Shown: positions 58,456 to 64,000 of the stretch, piece after piece
How the letters are laid out: each line of letters opens with the position of its first letter
How positions within the stretch are numbered: the stretch's first letter is position 1
Assembly (NCBI RefSeq): GCF_007004625.1
Contig: NZ_VIFV01000001.1
Span: forward strand, 186,001 to 250,000
Origin: Planococcus salinarum
Lineage (GTDB): Bacteria; Bacillota; Bacilli; Bacillales_A; Planococcaceae
Length of the DNA stretch: 64,000 nt
Reading direction: 5' to 3'
Notes under the pieces: generated by a model
What the model saw: the letters and a program-made list of their open reading frames with translations, nothing else
Databases searched by the model: none
Told to the model about the DNA's origin: nothing
Translations under genes and position numbers: made by a program

Positions 58456-61035
58456 ATGTTAAAGAAACATCCATTTTGGCGGCTGCTGTTGGTCAGCTTT
58501 GCACTCGCCATCCTGGCACATGGCGTCTTTCTCTATCAATGGACTCAAGGCCAATATATGACAGGCATCAATGACGGCCTTTCACAGATGATGCCGTTCA
58601 AGCATCTTTTATATGAACAATATACGAATGGGGAATTTTTCTATTCGTTTGATTTCGGATTGGGCGCCGGTACGTTCAGTGAGCTGGCGTATTATTTTTC
58701 AACTTCCATTGTGTTTCTTTTGACCATCCCTTTTGTCTGGTTAATGGAAGTCAGCGGATTCATCGATAAACCGGATGTTCTGTTTTGGGCAAATGCCGCT
58801 GTTTTTATAAGCATAATACGCATGAGCTTCGTGCTGTTCATCACTGCACGTGTGTTCATATACATGAAAATCCCTTATTGGCCCTCCCTGCTCGGAGCTT
58901 CTGTTTACGCCCTGTCGGGAATGTATTTCCGCCATGTCGTGTATTGGGAATTTTTTGCTGATGCATTTCTGTGGCTTCCTTTGCTCGTTCTGGGCATCGA
59001 GAAGATTTTCAGGGAACAAAAACCCGGCTGGTTCCTGGTCGCGATATCCATTTCATTTTTTGACAACTTCTATTTTGCCTATATCAACTTCCTGCTCACG
59101 GGCATCTACATCCTGTTCCGGCTGTTCATTCCGCTGGACGATGTAGCACAAAGCAGGAAAAAACGACTTCTTACCTTCCTGACAACCGGAATCATCGGTT
59201 TCGGCATTGGTGCTGCCGCCTTTATACCGGCAGTATACGCTTATCTGAACAATCACCGTCCTTCTTTTCAGCAGGAAATCCCCATTCTCGATCCTTTTGA
59301 TAATATTATTTACACGAGCCGCTACATCATTTTACCGGCTTTATTTGTCCTGTTTCTGTTCATTTTCCGCTTTTACCGCAACCGAACTTTCCGTCTTTTT
59401 GCTCTGATCGGAATAACCGGCATACTGCTGCATCTGAGCCCCCTTGTCAGCAGTGCTTTCAACGGCTTTTCCGCCCCGCAATACCGCTGGGAATATTTTA
59501 TTTCCTTCGCCGCTGCCGGAGCGATTGCGAGCGGAATCGGGATGCTGACTAAAATTTCTCGCCGCAGTTTCTTTCTGGCGGCCGGACTGACTGGTGTCAT
59601 CTATGGAATCTATGCATTATTGGATCCTGCGCTGGAATACGACTGGATGGAAACCGGCCTTGTCCTGGGGGGGCTGCTCCTGACAATTGCCGCTGTTTGG
59701 GGTGCAGTTCAATTCAGGAAAACCAGTGCGATAAACGTGGTTGGCACGATTTTGTTGATATGGCTGATTGCCTTCGCAAATTTCTACCAATCGGAAAAAA
59801 TCCTGGAGATGGGAGATGTAGCGCAGGTCAGTAAAGAACTGATTACAAGCGAGGATTATGACAATCCCGAAATTCGGGGCCTGCTCGAGCAGATCCACAG
59901 CCGCGACAATGATGAGATGTACCGGATTGAGTGGATGCAGGGTGTCCGCAACAACACGCCCATTGTCCAGGATTTTCAGGGATTAAGTGCATATTCAAGC
60001 ATATTAAATAAAAACCTTCTGTATTTTTATCTGTATGATATGGAAATAGATATGCAGCGCGAAAGTGTCAGCCGTTATGCAACACTCGGCAATCGCGCGA
60101 ACCTCTTCAGCCTGGCGCGCGGAAAATACATCATCCGTCCAACTGATGACAACAATATTCCATATGGTTTCAAGGAGATTCTTGCATCAGAAAATTATAA
60201 GGTATATGAAAATGAAAATGTTCTGCCCTTCGCACGAGGCGCAAAAGAATTTTATCAGGAAGATAAACTGTCGATGCATCCTCCTTTGGTCCGCGAACAT
60301 GCAATGCTTAACGGCATCGTTTTGAATACGGAAGAAGAAGGCAGCCCCATCCAGGTGACCGGCGATATCACTTCAAAATTCACCATCGAAGAAAAAATGG
60401 CCAGTTATGACGATGGCATTTTGGAAGTCACTGGTGAAACCGGGGGCATCGACCTGGTGTGGGAAGATCCGACAGACGGCCCGGGCGATCTCTATGTTTC
60501 ATTCAACCTGGTGAATACTGCAGAAGACGAAGGCTTCAATCTCAGCGTCAATGACTACGTCACTTCCCGCAAATCAAACCAATCCGTCTATAAAACTTAT
60601 GTGGATGACCTGACAATCCGTGTGCCTTCACAGGAGCGGGTGCGCATCCGTGTGCCTGAGGGCAGATACTTTTTGACAGAAATCCAATTATTTGAGGAAG
60701 ATTATGAGACATTGGAGAATGAAGCGGCTGAGCCTTCCGGTATTCAGAAGTTGGAAATCGACGGCAGCCGTGTTGAAATTCTGTACGACAATACTGCGAA
60801 TGACGATTATCTATCCGCTGTCATCCCCTATGAAATTGGGTGGAGCGCTAAAGTGAACGGCGTTGAGACTGATGTATTGAAAGCCAATTACGCTTTTGTG
60901 GGCGTTCCGATTAAAGAGGGTAAAAATCGTATCGTCTTTACTTACCGCCCTCCTTTTTTCGTTCCGTCATTGATACTGAGTATGGTCTCATTCTTCTTTG
61001 CGATTTTTTGGATATTCAGAAGAAAATCGGCCTGA
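58456..61035 (+). CDS. yfhO: YfhO-family membrane glycosyltransferase
   Basis: 859 residues, with about 11-13 helices in the first 460 residues, a large extracytoplasmic domain (about 480-830) and a last helix at the end (FVPSLILSMVSFFFAIFWIF). The first outer loop contains NDGLSQMMPFKHLLYEQYT and DFGLGAGTFSELAYYFST, with acidic residues typical of GT-C enzymes. YfhO is thought to transfer the sugar from the polyprenyl carrier to lipoteichoic acid outside the membrane. GGTGAAA precedes ATG. It closes the csbB operon. Length matches B. subtilis YfhO (about 860). Confidence 0.9.
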   Translation: MLKKHPFWRLLLVSFALAILAHGVFLYQWTQGQYMTGINDGLSQMMPFKHLLYEQYTNGEFFYSFDFGLGAGTFSELAYYFSTSIVFLLTIPFVWLMEVSGFIDKPDVLFWANAAVFISIIRMSFVLFITARVFIYMKIPYWPSLLGASVYALSGMYFRHVVYWEFFADAFLWLPLLVLGIEKIFREQKPGWFLVAISISFFDNFYFAYINFLLTGIYILFRLFIPLDDVAQSRKKRLLTFLTTGIIGFGIGAAAFIPAVYAYLNNHRPSFQQEIPILDPFDNIIYTSRYIILPALFVLFLFIFRFYRNRTFRLFALIGITGILLHLSPLVSSAFNGFSAPQYRWEYFISFAAAGAIASGIGMLTKISRRSFFLAAGLTGVIYGIYALLDPALEYDWMETGLVLGGLLLTIAAVWGAVQFRKTSAINVVGTILLIWLIAFANFYQSEKILEMGDVAQVSKELITSEDYDNPEIRGLLEQIHSRDNDEMYRIEWMQGVRNNTPIVQDFQGLSAYSSILNKNLLYFYLYDMEIDMQRESVSRYATLGNRANLFSLARGKYIIRPTDDNNIPYGFKEILASENYKVYENENVLPFARGAKEFYQEDKLSMHPPLVREHAMLNGIVLNTEEEGSPIQVTGDITSKFTIEEKMASYDDGILEVTGETGGIDLVWEDPTDGPGDLYVSFNLVNTAEDEGFNLSVNDYVTSRKSNQSVYKTYVDDLTIRVPSQERVRIRVPEGRYFLTEIQLFEEDYETLENEAAEPSGIQKLEIDGSRVEILYDNTANDDYLSAVIPYEIGWSAKVNGVETDVLKANYAFVGVPIKEGKNRIVFTYRPPFFVPSLILSMVSFFFAIFWIFRRKSA

Positions 61036-61054
61036 AACCGAAAAGCTTCAAAGC

Positions 61055-61079
61055 GTTTAGCTGAAGGAGCAGCGGGAAT
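61055..61079 (+). promoter_or_regulatory. SigB promoter for the SDR gene
   Basis: GTTTAG, 13-nt spacer, GGGAAT about 40 nt upstream of the SDR start codon. Confidence 0.75.
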
Positions 61080-61117
61080 AGGAAAGTCATGGAATCAACT
61101 TTTGAGGAGGAGATGAA

Positions 61118-61993
61118 ATGGCTAAGGATAAATACGAAAAAATTGACGAAGCAATCGACCCCCAGGAGCAGAAACGGCAGCCGGGAGTTGAGGAAAAGAT
61201 GGATCCAGAGCCCATCTTTGATGATAAGGATTATAAAGGCGCCGATAAATTGAAAGGCAAAACCGCTTTAATCACTGGCGGGGACAGCGGAATCGGCCGG
61301 GCAGTAGCTGTCGCTTTCGCTAAAGAAGGTGCGAATGTCGCGATTGCCTATCTCGATGAACATGATGACGCCGAAGAAACAGTAAAAGCTGTCGAGTCAT
61401 ATGGCGGCAAATGCATGAAACTTGCGACGGACGTCAGCCAAGTGGAAAACTGCAATCAGCTGGTCGTTGATGTCATCGGCGAATTCGGCCAATTGAATGT
61501 ACTTGTAAACAATGCCGGAAAGCAATTTCCACAGGAGGACTTCCTGAACATTTCACAGGACCAGTTACGCGAAACTTTCGAGACGAATATCTTTTCGATG
61601 TTCTATCTCACGCAAGCGGCAATTCCTCATCTGCAAAAAGGCGATTCGATCATCAACACCTCTTCGGTCACCGCCTACCGGGGTTCTCCCGCACTGGTTG
61701 ATTACTCTGCGACCAAGGGTGCCATAACAGCTTTCACGCGATCCCTGTCGGCTAATCTTATCGATAAAGGCATCCGTGTCAACGCCGTGGCTCCGGGACC
61801 GATTTGGACACCATTGATTCCGGCCACTTTCGATGCCGAAAAAGTCGGCGAGCACGGGGGCGATACACCGATGGAACGCCGCGGCCAACCTGCCGAATTG
61901 GCGCCGGCTTATGTCTACCTGGCATCTAAAGACTCCAGCTACGTTACCGGAGAGACGATCCACGTCAACGGCGGCGACTTTATCAACTCGTAA
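61118..61993 (+). CDS. Short-chain dehydrogenase, general stress type (GSP39-like)
   Basis: 291 residues. It has an N-terminal extension of about 45 residues (DPEPIFDDKDYKGADKL), as in YdaD/YhxC/YhdF proteins, then the Rossmann motif TGGDSGIGRAVAVAFAKEG (about 53-71), NNAGKQFP, the catalytic Ser in IINTSSVTAYRG and Tyr-x-x-x-Lys in YSATKGA. The C-terminus VTGETIHVNGG is typical. NAD(P)-dependent; substrate unknown. A SigB promoter precedes it and its B. subtilis relative (GSP39) is SigB dependent. GAGGAGGAG precedes ATG. Confidence 0.92.
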   Translation: MAKDKYEKIDEAIDPQEQKRQPGVEEKMDPEPIFDDKDYKGADKLKGKTALITGGDSGIGRAVAVAFAKEGANVAIAYLDEHDDAEETVKAVESYGGKCMKLATDVSQVENCNQLVVDVIGEFGQLNVLVNNAGKQFPQEDFLNISQDQLRETFETNIFSMFYLTQAAIPHLQKGDSIINTSSVTAYRGSPALVDYSATKGAITAFTRSLSANLIDKGIRVNAVAPGPIWTPLIPATFDAEKVGEHGGDTPMERRGQPAELAPAYVYLASKDSSYVTGETIHVNGGDFINS

Positions 61994-61997
61994 CAGC

Positions 61998-62023
61998 AAA
62001 AACCCTCATTCGAGGGTTTTTTT
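61998..62023 (+). terminator. Terminator after the SDR gene
   Basis: AAAAACCCTC / GAGGGTTTTTTT hairpin just past the stop codon. Confidence 0.93.
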
Positions 62024-62044
62024 CGATATTTTCTGACTATAGGC

Positions 62045-62069
62045 GATTTCTCGGGGAAAAATCGGGTAT
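62045..62069 (+). promoter_or_regulatory. SigB promoter for the DUF2512 gene
   Basis: GATTTC, 13-nt spacer, perfect GGGTAT, about 40 nt upstream of the gene. Confidence 0.65.
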
Positions 62070-62109
62070 ACAGCGGGTAACTACAAAAATATTCCAGGAG
62101 GTAAGTGCG

Positions 62110-62505
62110 ATGAAATATGTGGAGGCTCTGCTTATCAAGTTCGCCATGATTTTTGCGGCTCTCTTTATCATTCTCGGACTGGTTTATGGGGTAGAACTTA
62201 TTGAACTATTCATCTTAAGTCTTATTATCACAGCAGTCGGATTTGTCGGAGATTTGATCATCTATCCGAAAACATCGAATAAGCTAGCTACTGGCGGCGA
62301 TTTTGTCATCGTCTTTCTTGCGGTATGGCTATTGGGGTTATGGCTGATTGAAAATCCTGATTTCTCATTGATTATGGCTGCTCTTTACTCTGCTTTACTT
62401 GTTGCGGCAGGTGAATGGTTCTTCCATATATACCTGACAAAACGTGTTTGGGAGCAAAAAGAAACTTCACATACTACAGAACATGATGAACCAAGACAGT
62501 TATAA
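62110..62505 (+). CDS. DUF2512 membrane protein (YndM type)
   Basis: 131 residues with four hydrophobic helices (about 7-25, 30-48, 60-82, 88-112) and a polar C-terminal tail (WEQKETSHTTEHDEPRQL). Family landmarks are the start YVEALLIKFAMIF, GDLIIYPKTSNKLATGGDFV and the end of the core GEWFFHIYLTKRV. DUF2512 proteins are Bacillales-specific with no known activity. AGGAGG precedes ATG. A SigB-type promoter is upstream, and a family A repeat follows the stop codon directly. Confidence 0.86.
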   Translation: MKYVEALLIKFAMIFAALFIILGLVYGVELIELFILSLIITAVGFVGDLIIYPKTSNKLATGGDFVIVFLAVWLLGLWLIENPDFSLIMAALYSALLVAAGEWFFHIYLTKRVWEQKETSHTTEHDEPRQL

Positions 62506-62680
62506 GAAATGCGACAGCACCTGTTAAACTCTGAAAGGCTTAAGACAAAATAGCGGAGCGGTGTTCTTTCCCATACAGGAAGGACAGCTTAAGTCCGAGG
62601 AGTGGGCCGTTGAAGACTTAGTTATTATTTTAACTCGGGATCCAAAGAGCTGGAGTCTGGACACATCGAAAAGCGACGCA
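62506..62680 (+). repeat. Interspersed repeat, family A
   Basis: It begins immediately after the DUF2512 stop with GAAATGCGACAGCACCTGTT, followed by CTGAAAGGCTTAAGACA, then GACAGCTTAAGTCCGAGGAG, and ends with AGCTGGAGTCTGGACACA and a partial AAAAGCGACG. An AT-rich stretch (TTATTATTTT) interrupts the 3' part. Confidence 0.78.
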
Positions 62681-62683
62681 CCA

Positions 62684-62722
62684 GATAAAACCGCCGAAAC
62701 TTCATGGTTTCGGGGGTTTTAT
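62684..62722 (-). terminator. Terminator overlapping the DUF2071 gene end
   Basis: ATAAAACC-CCGAAAC / GTTTCGG-GGTTTTAT stem on the minus strand. The stop codon (62702) lies in the loop. Confidence 0.8.
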
Positions 62723-63394
62723 CGTTTCAATTACTGGCGGGAAAAACCGGACTTTTTTTACTTTGGAGTAATGCGCCATCGGCTTTTCATTTTTGAAATT
62801 ATTGCTGAGATAAGGGGCCATCGTATTGACTGTTATGTCTCCTTGGACATATTTTAGTTTCCATGGTTTGTGAACTATGTCCAGCCACAGTAAGTGGCGC
62901 TCCGGTTTTGTCCATAGACAATAACGCTCAGTCAGCCACTTTTCCAATTCCGTAGAAACAGCCGGCTGCGATGAAATTCGGTATCGCAATGCGATTTTCT
63001 CCTTAGGAGTAGCTGTTCCCCTCGCTTCACTTTTGTAGAGTATCTGACCTTTGTTTTTTTCAAATGCCATCTCGGCCATTCGATAAGGAAGAAATCCCCC
63101 AAAAGAAGCAATTTCGACCGCCAGTTTGCTGTTTGCATCCAAACTGAAAAAATAGACACCGCTCTTATTGTTATATTTAACATAAGTTCTGACATTCACT
63201 TCAAGGAAGTTTGCGGAACCGGGTATAGGCGGCATGAACCTCGGCCGGGTACCCCGGGCCTTAAAAAGGACAATACCAACCCAGGCCCGGTTGTCATAAA
63301 GATCCAGTTCCAGTTCATCCGGAATCTGTCTTTGGATTTCCGATGGTTCAACCGGCCAGTGAAGAAACAAAAGCTCACGCCATGTTTGCGTCAT
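62702..63394 (-). CDS. DUF2071 (YqjF family) protein
   Basis: 230 residues. Family landmarks are WRELLFLHWPVEPSEIQRQI near the start, NRAWVGIVLFKARGTRPRFM, NFLEVNVRTYV and GVYFFSLDANSKLAVEIA, which build an acetoacetate-decarboxylase-like barrel. YqjF is of unknown function. The start is taken at 63394 (AAAGG 6 nt upstream); an adjacent ATG lies 3 nt earlier. It is convergent with the DUF2512 gene. Confidence 0.86.
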   Translation of the reverse strand: MTQTWRELLFLHWPVEPSEIQRQIPDELELDLYDNRAWVGIVLFKARGTRPRFMPPIPGSANFLEVNVRTYVKYNNKSGVYFFSLDANSKLAVEIASFGGFLPYRMAEMAFEKNKGQILYKSEARGTATPKEKIALRYRISSQPAVSTELEKWLTERYCLWTKPERHLLWLDIVHKPWKLKYVQGDITVNTMAPYLSNNFKNEKPMAHYSKVKKVRFFPPVIETIKPPKP

Positions 63395-63430
63395 CATCCA
63401 CCTTTTTCTCGACATGCATTTCACGCTCCA

Positions 63431-63461
63431 TTAAAAGAAGCCTCTTCCACAAAAGAGGCTT
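63431..63461 (-). terminator. Terminator of the manganese catalase gene
   Basis: GAAGCCTCTT / AAGAGGCTTC stem followed by TTTTA on the minus strand. Confidence 0.9.
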
Positions 63462-63467
63462 CGTCAT

Positions 63468-64000
63468 TTATTTCATATCTTCTCCCGGCAAAGAATTATG
63501 GGCCTGGGGCGGTGCCGGTTTTAGAATCGGCCGTTCACCAAATGCTTTCGGCTGCTCATACTTGAATTGATGGCCATCCGGTGCTGTTTCTCCCACCCAT
63601 GGCAATTGCGAACTTTCTTCGCCTTCAGAATTATTGAACAGCGTATGTGAAAATTCCGTAGCTTCCCATTCAGGTGGCACAGTTGAAGGAACAATTACCC
63701 CTTCTTTGGATTCCAAATCTTTAATGGAAGCAATCCACTGGTTCTGGTGCATAGTGTCGCGGGCAATCAGGAAGGACAACATATCTTTGACACCTTTATC
63801 ATCCGTCAGGCTATAAAGTCGGGCAACTTGCAAACGGCCTTGAGATTCAGCATTCAAGTTCGCCCGAAAGTCAGCGAGTAAATTTCCGCTCGCAATGGTA
63901 TAGCTGCCAACCCATGGAACACCAACGCTGTCTTTCGGGGCCGCTCCAAGACCTGTAACAATTGCATGCTGAGGATTCATACCGCCAAGTATTGCACCAA
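63468..64000 (-). CDS. Manganese catalase, C-terminal part (cut by window edge)
   Basis: The frame is open through the right edge, so the N-terminus is missing; about 177 residues are visible. They include GGMNPQHAIVTGLGAAP, the active-site region NLLADFRANLNAESQGRLQV with Glu ligands, and MLSFLIARDTMHQNQWIASI with the metal His. The C-terminal extension ends with an Asn/Pro-rich tail. It is a dimanganese catalase of the YdbD/CotJC type that splits H2O2. Together with the heme catalase at 27332 the region encodes two unrelated catalases. Confidence 0.93.
   Translation of the reverse strand, partial: GAILGGMNPQHAIVTGLGAAPKDSVGVPWVGSYTIASGNLLADFRANLNAESQGRLQVARLYSLTDDKGVKDMLSFLIARDTMHQNQWIASIKDLESKEGVIVPSTVPPEWEATEFSHTLFNNSEGEESSQLPWVGETAPDGHQFKYEQPKAFGERPILKPAPPQAHNSLPGEDMK

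Overview
The window looks like a chromosomal stretch of a Gram-positive, low-to-moderate GC member of the Bacillales, most likely Planococcaceae (Planococcus or a close relative). The reasons are strong AGGAGG-type ribosome binding sites, frequent TTG and GTG starts, S-box and T-box leaders, SigB- and SigW-type promoters, and closest recalled relatives in Bacillus (NsrR/Hmp, MhqD, YeeI, YceG, CsbB/YfhO, KatE, YndM, YwbE, bacterial NO synthase). The genus is an inference. I see no rRNA, tRNA, CRISPR array, transposase, integrase or prophage.

Layout. 1-3.4 kb: a two-component system cut by the window edge, with a 49-residue membrane ORF wedged between regulator and sensor, then an EamA transporter and a small HTH protein. 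3.4-6.5 kb: metY-metX under a SAM riboswitch, with a structured repeat between riboswitch and gene. 6.6-10.7 kb: a PlsY-like acyltransferase, pepT, a STAS-domain protein and small stress-type proteins. 10.7-12.5 kb: divergent nsrR and hmp with a good NsrR operator. 12.5-18.4 kb: a siderophore iron uptake locus (fused FhuB-type permease, lipoprotein, ATPase, two FhuF-like iron reductases) with two Fur boxes in the divergent promoter region. 18.4-18.9 kb: a cluster of interspersed repeats. 18.9-30.7 kb: general stress genes (aeRF1-type release factor homologue, three YflT-type proteins, a YsnF-type protein, large catalase), an MFS exporter, a UvrD-like helicase and glutaminase. 30.8-43 kb: mhqD with an MhqR-like operator, Hsp33, a split chromate transporter, GNAT, SRAP, YdjM, an HD nucleotidase, a CNNM/CBS protein, YihY, a decayed M19 dipeptidase, YeeI and NO synthase. 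43.2-47 kb: a HAD phosphatase and a serine operon (class V aminotransferase plus serA) under a T-box. 47.2-57 kb: a Ter stress locus. 57.1-61 kb: csbB-gtrA-yfhO, a polyprenyl-phosphate sugar system. 61.1-64 kb: SigB-type genes, a DUF2071 protein and the C-terminal part of a manganese catalase.

The most interesting system is the Ter locus. Two TerD proteins under a SigW-type promoter are followed by a tight five-gene operon (HpcH/CitE-like lyase, phosphoribosyltransferase with TRSP domain, StiP-type protein, HAD phosphatase, YceG), then TelA and a third TerD. The five-gene block has the make-up of a pathway for an unknown nucleoside-like metabolite linked to envelope or metal stress.

Two further themes run across the window. 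First, eight good SigB-type promoters (plus one weak one) tie scattered genes into one stress regulon. Second, a family of repeats starts within about 5 nt of the stop codon of the upstream gene, co-oriented with it, in four of four cases (3358, 29744, 49110, 62506). A second structured repeat family lies at 6058-6291, 18478-18617 and 55165-55422.
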